Shown: positions 8,744-16,637 of the stretch, piece after piece
Numbering within the stretch: position 1 is the first letter of the stretch
How the letters are laid out: every line of letters starts with the position of its first letter
Assembly: GCA_902552705.1 (NCBI GenBank)
Contig: CACDHZ010000006.1
Location: 1 to 43,436, forward strand
DNA length: 43,436 bases
Direction: 5' to 3'
DNA from: an uncultured Pelagibacteraceae bacterium
Lineage (GTDB): Bacteria > Pseudomonadota > Alphaproteobacteria > Pelagibacterales > Pelagibacteraceae
Program-made: the position numbers and the translations under genes
Notes under the pieces: model-generated
What the model was told of the DNA's origin: nothing
Database searches by the model: none
What the model saw: only the letters and a program-made list of their open reading frames with translations

Positions 8744-9589
8744 ATGATTTTAATTGATGGAAAAAAAATAGCCGCTGAGATTAGAGAGGAACTTAAAAAA
8801 GAAGTTTCTCAGCTAAAGAAGAAAAATAATCAAGCTCCTGGTCTGACTGTTATATTAATTGGTGATTTAGCACCTAGTCAAATTTATGTAAGAATGAAAG
8901 AAAAAGCTGCTAATGAAGTGGGTCTCAAATCTGAAATCATTAAGTATCCAAATGATGTAGAAGAAAAAACAGTTTTGGATAAAATTGATGAATTGAATAA
9001 AGATAGTTTAGTGTCTGGAATTTTAGTTCAGTTACCGCTACCAAAACATATTGATAAAAAAAAAGTTATAGAAAAAATTTCTCCTTCAAAAGATGTTGAT
9101 GGTTTTCATCCAATAAATGTTGGAAATTTATCCTCTGGCTATGAAAGTACTGTACCTTGTACTCCACTTGGGTGTTATTTATTAATAAAGAAATACGAAA
9201 AAAATTTGAATGGAAAAAAAGCAGTTGTTATAGGAAGATCTAATCTAAATGGTAAGCCTATGATGCAACTTCTTTTAAAAGAAAATTGCACTGTAACAAT
9301 TACTCATTCAAAAACAAAAGACCTCAAAGCTGAATGTTTAGAAGCAGACATAATAGTTGCAGCTGTAGGAATTCCTGAACTTGTCAAAGCTGATTGGATT
9401 AAAAAAGATGCAATTGTAATTGATGTTGGAATAAATAAAACTGAAAAAGGAATAGTAGGAGATGTAGCTTTCGATGAAGTTTCAAAAATTGCTAAAGCAT
9501 TAACACCTGTGCCAGGCGGAGTTGGACCAATGACTATAGCATGTTTACTAAAAAACACTGTTGAGTGTTTTAAAAGATTACAAAATTAA
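8744..9589 (+). CDS. folD: Bifunctional methylenetetrahydrofolate dehydrogenase / methenyltetrahydrofolate cyclohydrolase
   Basis: 281 residues from the ATG at 8744; an upstream in-frame start at 8684 would lie inside yggT and adds residues foreign to the family. Catalytic Tyr48 and Lys52 sit in YVRMK, followed by LVQLPLP (Gln96) and SKDVDGFHP (Asp119), then the NADP-binding GRSNLNGKPM and the TPVPGGVGPMT signature. FolD interconverts 5,10-methylene- and 10-formyl-THF for one-carbon metabolism. Its stop TAA interlocks with the stop of the convergent MBL-fold gene through one TTAA (9586-9589). Confidence 0.98.
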   Translation: MILIDGKKIAAEIREELKKEVSQLKKKNNQAPGLTVILIGDLAPSQIYVRMKEKAANEVGLKSEIIKYPNDVEEKTVLDKIDELNKDSLVSGILVQLPLPKHIDKKKVIEKISPSKDVDGFHPINVGNLSSGYESTVPCTPLGCYLLIKKYEKNLNGKKAVVIGRSNLNGKPMMQLLLKENCTVTITHSKTKDLKAECLEADIIVAAVGIPELVKADWIKKDAIVIDVGINKTEKGIVGDVAFDEVSKIAKALTPVPGGVGPMTIACLLKNTVECFKRLQN

Positions 9590-10644
9590 TCAAAAAAATT
9601 TTTTAAAGAGTTAATTTCTCCAATTTTAAATATAATCGCTTCTTCTTTTTTAAATCCATATTTTTCAGCATTATTTTTAAATCTAACTGGCGGTTCCATA
9701 ATTGGCTCTAAGGATAAGACAAAAGTACCCCAATGAGTCCCTAAAACCTTTTTACTTTTTAAATCTTGAGCTATTTGTAGAGCTTCTTCAGGATTAGTGT
9801 GGTAGGCAGATTTATCTTTGTAGGGAGAAAGTGGATAAAAATTGTAAGCACCAATATTAATTAAAGTAAGATCTATTGGACCATATTTTTTTCCAAGGTC
9901 CTTATAAATGTTGCCAACGCCAGTATCGCATGCAAAAAAGATTTTTTTACCATCGTATTCAATTAAAAAATTACCCCATAAAGTTTTGTTAGTATCTGTT
10001 AAACTTCTTTTTGACCAATGCACTGCAGGCAACAAAGTTATTTTTAATTTATCATTAATCTTTATCTCATCGTACCAATCCATTTCGTTAACATCTTTGT
10101 AGCCATTTCTTGAAAAATATTTTCCAAGTTTAAGTGGAAGCATAACCTTGGCACTTTTGTATGGAAATCTTCTAATTGTCGTCATATCTTGATGATCATA
10201 ATGATTGTGAGTGAGTAAAAATAAATCAATTTTCGGAATTTCTTTAAGCTTTAAGGCTGGTTCAGTGAACCTTTTTGGACCAAATATTAAAGGGCCTGCA
10301 TTTTTGGAAAATACCGGATCTGTAATTATTGTTGTTTCTCCTAATTTTATTATAAATGTAGCATGACCAATCCAAGCGATATAATCAGTGTCTTTTAATT
10401 TTTCTAAATTAGACAATACTTTCTCTTTTTTAACAACATGCTCTTCAGGGACGGTCATATTAAGTTTCTTTTTTTCTTGGTTAAAAATTTTAAATGACCA
10501 CTTAAAATTTGTATCCCTTTTTGGTGATCCTTCTGGATTTCTAAATGTGCCATCAGGAAGATGATGATAAGGTTTTTTTTCCATAGAAATTATTGAAGAG
10601 TTATAAATAAAAATAAAAATAATTAAAATTGTTAACTTTGTCAT
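9586..10644 (-). CDS. MBL-fold metallohydrolase, NAPE-PLD/UlaG-like, exported
   Basis: 352 residues with a hydrophobic N-terminal segment (residues 3-20) that looks like a signal peptide or anchor. The metallo-beta-lactamase core is clear: GHATFIIKLGETTIITDPVFS, then HNHYDH (146-151, the dinuclear metal site), an AVHWSKRS His, FACDTGVG (metal Asp), and the C-terminal GTHWGTF His. The pattern fits the NAPE-phospholipase D-like/L-ascorbate lactonase-like branch, and a lipid-related phosphodiesterase role is possible. The substrate cannot be told from sequence. It stands alone on this strand and is divergent from the GATase-like gene. Confidence 0.88.
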   Translation of the reverse strand: MTKLTILIIFIFIYNSSIISMEKKPYHHLPDGTFRNPEGSPKRDTNFKWSFKIFNQEKKKLNMTVPEEHVVKKEKVLSNLEKLKDTDYIAWIGHATFIIKLGETTIITDPVFSKNAGPLIFGPKRFTEPALKLKEIPKIDLFLLTHNHYDHQDMTTIRRFPYKSAKVMLPLKLGKYFSRNGYKDVNEMDWYDEIKINDKLKITLLPAVHWSKRSLTDTNKTLWGNFLIEYDGKKIFFACDTGVGNIYKDLGKKYGPIDLTLINIGAYNFYPLSPYKDKSAYHTNPEEALQIAQDLKSKKVLGTHWGTFVLSLEPIMEPPVRFKNNAEKYGFKKEEAIIFKIGEINSLKNFFD

Positions 10645-10738
10645 TTAAAAGTTGTTTTTTATAATTTAGAGTTAAAAAAAAAGCAAATTTAAGCCAAGTA
10701 TTATTTCAAGAAATGTTTTAAACTAACTTCTATAAAAA

Positions 10739-11467
10739 ATGAATATTCTAATATTACAACATATTAAGATAGAAGACCCAGGATATATTAAAGATTTAAT
10801 GTTACTTGATGGATTTAATCTTACCACAATTGAATTAGATGAAGGTGAAAAAATTCCAGAAGATTTAACAAAGTTTGATGCGATGTTTTGTATGGGTGGA
10901 CCAATGGATACCTGGATGGAAAAAGAATATCCATGGCTAGTTGATGAAAAAAAATCAATAAAAAAATTTGTTATAGATTTAAAAAAGCCATATTTAGGTT
11001 TTTGTCTAGGCTGTCAACTTTTAGGTGAAGTAGTAGGGGGAAAAGTTGTTAAATCAAAAAATCCTGAAATAGGAATGTTGGATGTTAATTTTAAAGAAAA
11101 TAAAAACACAGACCCATTATTTTGCAAATTCCCTGAGAAAATAACTTCTTTACAATGGCACTCTTATGAAGTTCAAGGTTTAGAAAATAATAATAGCATA
11201 ACTCTTTTAGCTTCTTCTTCGGAAACCAAATATCAGATTTTTAAATATCAAAATCATGCTTACGGAATTCAATTTCATATTGAAGTTAAAGATACAACCG
11301 TAAATGAATGGGGATGTGTTCCAGAATACAAGTCTGCTTTAGAAAAACAATTAGGTTCAAATGCTCTAGAAAAATTTGACAAGGAAGCACAAATTAATAT
11401 GAAAAAAATGAACAACTATTCTAATATTTTGTATTCAAAATTTAAAAGTGATATTCTTAAAATATAA
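10739..11467 (+). CDS. Class I glutamine amidotransferase-like protein
   Basis: 242 residues with the class I GATase triad: Cys89 in the nucleophile elbow GFCLGCQLLGE, His180 in YGIQFHIEV, and Glu182. A CMGGPMDTW segment forms the oxyanion side. It is free-standing, with no fused synthetase domain, like the GMP-synthase-glutaminase-like proteins annotated as GuaA-related or gamma-glutamyl hydrolases. The acceptor substrate is unknown. The following DUF952 gene begins directly after its stop. Confidence 0.9.
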   Translation: MNILILQHIKIEDPGYIKDLMLLDGFNLTTIELDEGEKIPEDLTKFDAMFCMGGPMDTWMEKEYPWLVDEKKSIKKFVIDLKKPYLGFCLGCQLLGEVVGGKVVKSKNPEIGMLDVNFKENKNTDPLFCKFPEKITSLQWHSYEVQGLENNNSITLLASSSETKYQIFKYQNHAYGIQFHIEVKDTTVNEWGCVPEYKSALEKQLGSNALEKFDKEAQINMKKMNNYSNILYSKFKSDILKI

Positions 11468-11470
11468 TTG

Positions 11471-11809
11471 ATGGATCTAAAGTATATTTATAAAATTTGT
11501 ACTAAAACTGAATGGCTTGAGGCAAAAAAAAAAGGAAAATTTTATGGTTCTAATAAAGATCAAGAAGATGGCTTTATTCATTTTTCAAACAAAGATCAAT
11601 TGAAAGGGACTTTAAATAAATATTTTTTAAATCAGAGAGATTTAGTCTTATTAAAAATAGAAGCATTAAAATTAGACAATCTAATTTATGAACAATCTTC
11701 CGATGGAAATATTTTTCCACATCTTTATTCATATCTTAATATATTACATGTTTGTAATGAATATGAAATCAACATTGATGAAAAAGGTAATCATACCTTT
11801 TCAATTTAG
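11471..11809 (+). CDS. DUF952 domain-containing protein
   Basis: 112 residues from the ATG at 11471 (a TTG one codon earlier is also possible). It begins KYIYKICTKTEWLEAKKKGKFYGS and contains DGFIHFSNKDQL, the DUF952 hallmark GFIHxS. The fold is small and resembles RES/ADP-ribosyl-type cores, and the biochemical function is unknown. It follows the GATase with 3 bases between stop and start, so they are probably co-transcribed. Confidence 0.88.
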   Translation: MDLKYIYKICTKTEWLEAKKKGKFYGSNKDQEDGFIHFSNKDQLKGTLNKYFLNQRDLVLLKIEALKLDNLIYEQSSDGNIFPHLYSYLNILHVCNEYEINIDEKGNHTFSI

Positions 11810-11886
11810 ATTATTTTATCAAATAAATTTAAGAGATCCTGCCGCATCGAAAAAATAATTTTCTGATATATATCTTTTATAAAATT

Positions 11887-13383
11887 ATGAATTTACTTTT
11901 AATACTTGGAAATCAATTATTTGATCAAAAGTACATAGAAAAATATAAAAAAAATCATATCTTGTTCATGTCTGAAGACTATGAATTATGTTCATATGAA
12001 AAGCATCATAAGCTAAAGATTTTATTATTTTTATCCTCGATGAGGTCATACGCAGAAAGTTTGAAGAAAAAAAATTTTAAAATTATATATTCAAAAATTG
12101 ATACGAGTGATTTTAAAAAAAAATATATAGATAAATTAAATAAAATAATCAGGTCTAAAAATATTAAAGAGGTTACTAGCTTTGAGATTGAAGATAAACA
12201 TTTTGAGAAAAAAATTAAAAATTTTTTAAATAAAAATAAAATAAAATGGAACATTGTGAATTCACCAATGTTTCTTAATACAAGAGAAGATTTTAAAAAT
12301 TATCTTTCAAAAGTAAAGAAACCGTTCATGGCGTCATTTTACAAGGAAAGAAGACAAAAATTTAATATTCTGATGAAAAATGATGGAAACCCTGAAGGTG
12401 GTAAGTGGAGTTTTGATGAAGATAATAGAAAAAAACTTCCGAGCAATGTATCAGTTCCTAAATTTCCTGAAATAAAAAAAACTAAACACACAAAAACTTT
12501 AGCACCAATTATCGAAAAAATATTTAAAAATCACCCAGGAAATACTGAAAATTTTTGGTTTGCTACAGAATATCAGGATGTGATTAAGTTATTAAATTTT
12601 TTTATAAAAGAAAAATTTAATTTATTTGGGGATTACGAGGATGCAGTTAATCAAAAAGATAATGTACTTTTTCATAGTGCTCTTAGTCCTTATTTAAATT
12701 TAGGTCTAATAACACCAGATGAAGTTATTAAAAAAATTTTAGAATCTCACAAAAAAAATAAAATCAAATTAAACTCTTTAGAGGGTTACATTAGACAAGT
12801 TATAGGATGGCGTGAATTTATGAGGGGTATCTATCAAAATTATAGTTTAGAAATGGAAAAAGGAAATTTTTTTAAACAAAATAGAAAAATGAAAAATTCT
12901 TGGTACGATGGAACAACAGGTCTCCCGCCGCTAGATTACGCTATCAAAAATGCTATAAGCTATGGATGGTCACATCACATAGAGAGACTTATGATACTTT
13001 CAAATATAATGAACCTTTGTGAAATAAAACCGCAAATAGTTTATAAATGGTTTATGGAAATGTTTGTGGACTCATCTGATTGGGTAATGGTGCCTAATGT
13101 TTACGGGATGGGTTTATTTAGCGATGGAGGAATTTTTGCAACAAAACCTTATATTTGTGGTTCAAGCTATTTTATGAAAATGATGGATTTTAAAAAAGGA
13201 GATTGGTGCAATATTATGGATGGTTTGTATTGGAGATTTATCAATAGAAATAGAAATTTTTTTTTAAAAAACCCAAGACTCTCTATGATGGTTAGAATAT
13301 TTGATAAAATGAAAGAAGAGAGAAAAAAATTAATTTTATCTGAAGCTGCAAAATTTATAAGTAAAAATACATATGGGAATTAA
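11887..13383 (+). CDS. Cryptochrome/photolyase family protein, bacterial (6-4)-type (FeS-BCP clade relative)
   Basis: 498 residues matching the COG3046 group of prokaryotic (6-4) photolyases: LGNQLFD start, MASFYKERRQKFNILM, KWSFDEDNRKKLP, QVIGWREFMRGIY, SHHIERLMILSN with the active-site His pair at 363-364, DWVMVPNVYGMG and FATKPYICGS. The group repairs UV pyrimidine-pyrimidone photoproducts using FAD and light. Compared with what I recall of Agrobacterium PhrB, the first cluster Cys position is Pro348 and the CxxC loop is missing, leaving only Cys441 in an equivalent place, so a [4Fe-4S] cluster is unlikely. It overlaps the DCC gene by 11 bases. See findings. Confidence 0.93.
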   Translation: MNLLLILGNQLFDQKYIEKYKKNHILFMSEDYELCSYEKHHKLKILLFLSSMRSYAESLKKKNFKIIYSKIDTSDFKKKYIDKLNKIIRSKNIKEVTSFEIEDKHFEKKIKNFLNKNKIKWNIVNSPMFLNTREDFKNYLSKVKKPFMASFYKERRQKFNILMKNDGNPEGGKWSFDEDNRKKLPSNVSVPKFPEIKKTKHTKTLAPIIEKIFKNHPGNTENFWFATEYQDVIKLLNFFIKEKFNLFGDYEDAVNQKDNVLFHSALSPYLNLGLITPDEVIKKILESHKKNKIKLNSLEGYIRQVIGWREFMRGIYQNYSLEMEKGNFFKQNRKMKNSWYDGTTGLPPLDYAIKNAISYGWSHHIERLMILSNIMNLCEIKPQIVYKWFMEMFVDSSDWVMVPNVYGMGLFSDGGIFATKPYICGSSYFMKMMDFKKGDWCNIMDGLYWRFINRNRNFFLKNPRLSMMVRIFDKMKEERKKLILSEAAKFISKNTYGN

Positions 13384-13723
13384 AGTTTATTTCAATAACT
13401 CTTGTAATATTTGTAGATTTGAAATTAATCATTATAAAAAGATATCTGACAGCAATCTAGAATGGATTGATATAACAAATAATGAAGAAGCTTTAAAAAT
13501 TACTTCAAAATCAAAAGAGGAACTTCTAAGAAGATTACATGTGATAGATAATGGAAAGGTTATAGGAGGCGCTCAAGCTTTTATTATTATATGGTCTAAA
13601 ATTCCGAAATATAAATTTTTATCAAAAATATTTTCAATAAAACCATTATATATTCTTTTTCATTATGTTTATGAATTTATTGCTTATTTTTTATTTTTAA
13701 AAAATAAAAGTCAGCTCAAATGA
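13373..13723 (+). CDS. DCC-family (DUF393) thiol-disulfide oxidoreductase-like protein
   Basis: 116 residues with YFNNSCNICRFE near the start, the CxxC (Cys11, Cys14) that replaces the family's DCC-type opening, a middle LLRRLHVIDNGKVIGGAQAF segment and a hydrophobic C-terminal half. DUF393 proteins have a thioredoxin-like beginning; their substrates are unknown. It overlaps the photolyase by 11 bases and the DUF2256 gene by 4 (ATGA), so the three are one transcription unit. Confidence 0.88.
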   Translation: MGIKVYFNNSCNICRFEINHYKKISDSNLEWIDITNNEEALKITSKSKEELLRRLHVIDNGKVIGGAQAFIIIWSKIPKYKFLSKIFSIKPLYILFHYVYEFIAYFLFLKNKSQLK

Positions 13724-13845
13724 AAAAACAAAATTTACCTTCAAAAATTTGTCCAATTTGTAAAAGATCTTTTGTCTGGAGAAAAAAATGGAAGCTTAAT
13801 TGGGAAAGAGTTAAATATTGTTCAAAAAAATGTGCTTCTAAATAA
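13720..13845 (+). CDS. DUF2256 zinc-ribbon-like small protein
   Basis: A 41-residue protein with two Cys pairs, ICPICKRSFVWRKKW and VKYCSKKC, and an intervening Trp/Lys-rich stretch. This is the complete pattern of DUF2256, a small putative zinc-binding family that I know as a frequent neighbour of cryptochrome/photolyase genes. The ATG overlaps the DCC stop (ATGA). It probably binds one Zn through the four Cys; a role in DNA or cofactor handling beside the photolyase is inference. Confidence 0.9.
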   Translation: MKKQNLPSKICPICKRSFVWRKKWKLNWERVKYCSKKCASK

Positions 13846-13848
13846 AGC

Positions 13849-13965
13849 TTAACTTATAATTAGGTAACTAATTAAAATTATCCAGAAAAAAGCATAGTAA
13901 TAACGGATATGCTTACTTGCGAATAAAAATGCAATAGAATCTTGTTTCTTATTATTTCTTTTCAT
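13849..13965 (-). CDS. Possible 38-residue membrane microprotein
   Basis: An ATG at 13965 opens a 38-codon frame, beginning MKRNNKKQDSIAFLF and ending in one hydrophobic helix rich in Tyr, Phe and Ile. It starts 5 bases after the SDR stop and ends 3 bases from the DUF2256 stop, so it neatly fills a gap that is otherwise large for this genome. The positive N-terminus and single helix suit a small inner-membrane protein. No homologue is recognised and there is no Shine-Dalgarno site, so it could be a chance frame in AT-rich DNA. Confidence 0.4.
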   Translation of the reverse strand: MKRNNKKQDSIAFLFASKHIRYYYAFFWIILISYLIIS

Positions 13966-13970
13966 ATTAA

Positions 13971-14681
13971 TTAAGATAGTTTTGATCTACCCCCATCCAC
14001 AGCTATAACTTGACCAGTAACCCAAGAGCTATCTTCTGTGATAAGAAATTTTGCAAGAGAAGCTGAATCTTTACCTTCACCCAACCTTTTTAAGGGATGA
14101 GCTTTAGCTATCCCATCTGCTAATGCTTTATTTTTTAACATTGGCTCCGCAATTTTTGAATTTGTTAAGCTAGGTGCAATACAATTTACTCTAATATTTG
14201 GAGCAAATTCAGCTGCTAGTGAGACAGTCAATCCCTCTACAGCTGCCTTGGTTGAAGCGATTATTGCATGATTAGTAAATCCTCTTTGAGCTGCTACTGT
14301 TGAAAACAATACTACTGAACCTTTATTCTTTTTTAAACTTTCTTGGTAACCTTTTATAGCTTCAACTGCTGAATAAAGATTTAATTTCATACACTTATTA
14401 AAGTCTTGTTCATTAACCATTCTGAAAGGTTTTAAATCTATTGAACCAACACAGTAAGCAATCCCTTTAACTTCGGAAATTTGAGATTTTACTTTTTCAA
14501 TAAAATTATCTTCTAAAACATCAGCCACAGAATAAGTACATTTAAATTTTTCTGAAAGAGTTTTTACTTCTTGTTCATTTCTTGCAACAAGATGTATATT
14601 TTGATTAGAGTTAAATAATTGAGTAGCTAAATTTGATCCAATAGAGCCAGTCGCTCCAAAAATTAAATATTTAGGGTCCAT
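13971..14681 (-). CDS. SDR-family protein lacking the catalytic Tyr
   Basis: 236 residues with the Rossmann motif GATGSIG (residues 9-15), Asn101 in LNLYSA, Ser127 in LFSTVAAQ, and a C-terminal VTGQVIAVDGG typical of classical short-chain dehydrogenases. The active-site YxxxK is altered: Lys145 is present but the Tyr position is Ile141 (HAIIASTK). I recall the same xHAxIAxxK pattern in SDR proteins near photolyase genes in other bacteria, so this is probably a subfamily trait rather than decay. The protein may bind NAD(P) without ordinary dehydrogenase chemistry. It is transcribed after psiE, 5 bases away. Confidence 0.88.
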   Translation of the reverse strand: MDPKYLIFGATGSIGSNLATQLFNSNQNIHLVARNEQEVKTLSEKFKCTYSVADVLEDNFIEKVKSQISEVKGIAYCVGSIDLKPFRMVNEQDFNKCMKLNLYSAVEAIKGYQESLKKNKGSVVLFSTVAAQRGFTNHAIIASTKAAVEGLTVSLAAEFAPNIRVNCIAPSLTNSKIAEPMLKNKALADGIAKAHPLKRLGEGKDSASLAKFLITEDSSWVTGQVIAVDGGRSKLS

Positions 14682-14686
14682 TCTTT

Positions 14687-15070
14687 TTACTTACGATTTT
14701 TTTTTGGCTTGATACCGAGTTTGTCACTATGTCTTAATCTTAAAATAACTATTGCAGCGGCAATGAGCACTATAGCTACCGCTTCATAAACTAAACCTGC
14801 TGGATCCATTTCCTTACCTTGTAATATTATAAATCGAGATAATGCTGTTATTGCAATAAGCAAAGGCAATGTGATACTTATTGATTGTTGGACCCAAAAA
14901 ATTCTTACCATTGCAATTACTTCTAAGTAAAGAAACATTAAAAGTAAATCTGCTAAAGTAACAGATTTATTAGAAAACATTGTTCTAATTTCGATTCCAA
15001 CAGCTATAATTGTGCTGACTAGAATTATAGATAATAAAACTAATTGTAAGTTTTTAGTTACGTTTTCCAT
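14687..15070 (-). CDS. PsiE-family membrane protein
   Basis: 127 residues with four hydrophobic helices and the family pattern LADLLLMFLYLEVIAMVRI, then a positively charged tail (RLRHSDKLGIKPKKNRK). PsiE (phosphate-starvation-inducible E) proteins are inner-membrane proteins of unknown activity. The gene is first in a short leftward unit with the SDR. A strong inverted repeat lies 42-96 bases upstream of its start and could control it. Confidence 0.85.
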   Translation of the reverse strand: MENVTKNLQLVLLSIILVSTIIAVGIEIRTMFSNKSVTLADLLLMFLYLEVIAMVRIFWVQQSISITLPLLIAITALSRFIILQGKEMDPAGLVYEAVAIVLIAAAIVILRLRHSDKLGIKPKKNRK

Positions 15071-15111
15071 AAATTATGTGAATAATTTATATTTTATTCT
15101 CATTCTTTGTT

Positions 15112-15166
15112 TTTTTTGTCGCAGATTAAATCAATTAAAGGCAAATATATCAACTGCGACAAAAAA
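15112..15166. promoter_or_regulatory. Perfect 13-bp inverted repeat in the psiE / small-membrane-gene divergent spacer
   Basis: The left arm TTTTTTGTCGCAG (15112-15124) and right arm CTGCGACAAAAAA (15154-15166) are exact reverse complements around a 29-base AT-rich spacer. The spacing is long for a terminator loop. The site is midway between divergent genes (psiE start at 15070, small membrane gene start at 15219). It could be a paired operator, a long-loop RNA hairpin, or part of a small RNA. The sequence supports the repeat; the function is open. Confidence 0.7.
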
Positions 15167-15218
15167 TTGATATAAAAAATTTGAATTAAAAAGAAAACAT
15201 TATAGTCAACATTTCCGA

Positions 15219-15440
15219 ATGTTTAAAATTATTATATTTTATGAAATATTTTTCTTCCTTTTTTGGAATATAATATATTTTGGTGCTGATTTGCATGATT
15301 TTGCAAGAAGTGAATCTCTAGCTTTTATATATTATATATTATCTTCAATGGCACTGGGATGGGTAGTAGTAAGTGTAATTCGATTATCATTTGGAGCTAT
15401 TCCAGACCCTAGGGTAATTGCTAAAAAAAAAGCAAAATAA
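15219..15440 (+). CDS. Small membrane protein of unknown function
   Basis: 73 residues with two hydrophobic helices (about residues 3-22 and 35-58), a polar linker GADLHDFARSESL, and a basic C-terminus. No family is recognised. The ATG lies inside a 6-bp palindrome (AACATT and AATGTT with a TCCG loop, 15208-15223) that could hide the start codon in RNA. It ends 9 bases from the stop of the convergent argG. Coding is likely because its reading frame spans nearly the whole gap between its neighbours. Confidence 0.7.
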   Translation: MFKIIIFYEIFFFLFWNIIYFGADLHDFARSESLAFIYYILSSMALGWVVVSVIRLSFGAIPDPRVIAKKKAK

Positions 15441-15449
15441 TATTTTAGA

Positions 15450-16634
15450 TTATTTCAATTTCTTTTTGTGAAAATTAATAAATCGTTCAACGTTTAATCT
15501 ATTAAATGATTTATTTTCTTCAAAAGATACCTTTTTAATAGAATATGCATTACTTTTAGTGATCCTTGATAAAATAGTGATGTTACCTTTATAAAGTTTT
15601 AATTTTACAGTTCCATTAACTTTGTTTTTTTTTAAGTCTACTATTTTTTGAAGTTTTAATCTTTCTTTTGAATACCAATAACCATTATATATTAATTCAG
15701 CATATCTGGGCATTATAGAGTCTTTTCTGTGCATTGTTTTTTTATCTAAAGTAACAGACTCTATTGCTCTATGAGCATTAATCAAAATTGTCCCACCTGG
15801 AGTTTCATAAACTCCTCTTGATTTTATTCCTAAAAATCTATTTTCGACTAAATCAACTCTACCTATTCCATTTTTCCCAGCAATTTTATTTAATTTTTCA
15901 AGTAATGTAGCTGGACTTAACTTTTTTCCATTAATTCCAATTGGATCACCATTTTTAAAATTAATAGATACAAATGTTGTATTATTAGGAGATTTTTCCG
16001 GGGAAACTGTTCTTTCAAATATAAATTCTGGAGCAGAGTTTTTTGGATTTTCTAAAACTTTACCTTCAGTTGAGGTGTGAAAAAGATTATCATCAACTGA
16101 AAAGGGTGAAGCTCCTTTTTTATCTTTTGGAATAGGAATATTATTTTTTTTTGCGTATTTAATAAGATCAGTTCTAGATTTAAGTTTCCATATTCTCCAA
16201 GGTGTAATTATTTTAATTTTTGGTCCAAAAAAATGATAACCAAGTTCTAATCTAACTTGATCATTTCCTTTTCCTGTTGCACCATGAGATACTGCATAAG
16301 CTTTATATTTTTTTGCTATTCTAATTTGATCTTTTGCAATTAGAGGTCTTGCAATTGATGTCCCTAATAAATAAACCCCTTCATAAATTGCATGCCCTCT
16401 TAGCATTGGGAAGACATAATCTTTTACAAAAATATTTTTTAAATTTTGAATAATAATTTTTTTAACACCTAATCTTTTAGCGTTTTTTATAATTTTTTTT
16501 TTATCAATTTTTTGACCAATATCTGCTGTGTAGCAAATAATTTCTGCTTTATAATTTTCTTGCAGCCATTTTAATATAATAGACGTGTCTAATCCACCCG
16601 AGTAAGCGAGTACTATTCTTTTTTGAGGTTTCAT
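15450..16634 (-). CDS. argG: Argininosuccinate synthase
   Basis: 394 residues. It joins citrulline and aspartate with ATP to form argininosuccinate in arginine synthesis. The N-terminal ATP pyrophosphatase loop AYSGGLDTS is at residues 9-17, followed by HGATGKGNDQVR and the DNLFHTSTEGKVLE segment, all canonical. Full length. It starts 3 bases after the stop of the IalB-like gene, so the three leftward genes AKR-ialB-argG may be one transcript; argH is not in the window. Confidence 0.98.
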   Translation of the reverse strand: MKPQKRIVLAYSGGLDTSIILKWLQENYKAEIICYTADIGQKIDKKKIIKNAKRLGVKKIIIQNLKNIFVKDYVFPMLRGHAIYEGVYLLGTSIARPLIAKDQIRIAKKYKAYAVSHGATGKGNDQVRLELGYHFFGPKIKIITPWRIWKLKSRTDLIKYAKKNNIPIPKDKKGASPFSVDDNLFHTSTEGKVLENPKNSAPEFIFERTVSPEKSPNNTTFVSINFKNGDPIGINGKKLSPATLLEKLNKIAGKNGIGRVDLVENRFLGIKSRGVYETPGGTILINAHRAIESVTLDKKTMHRKDSIMPRYAELIYNGYWYSKERLKLQKIVDLKKNKVNGTVKLKLYKGNITILSRITKSNAYSIKKVSFEENKSFNRLNVERFINFHKKKLK

Positions 16635-16637
16635 TAT

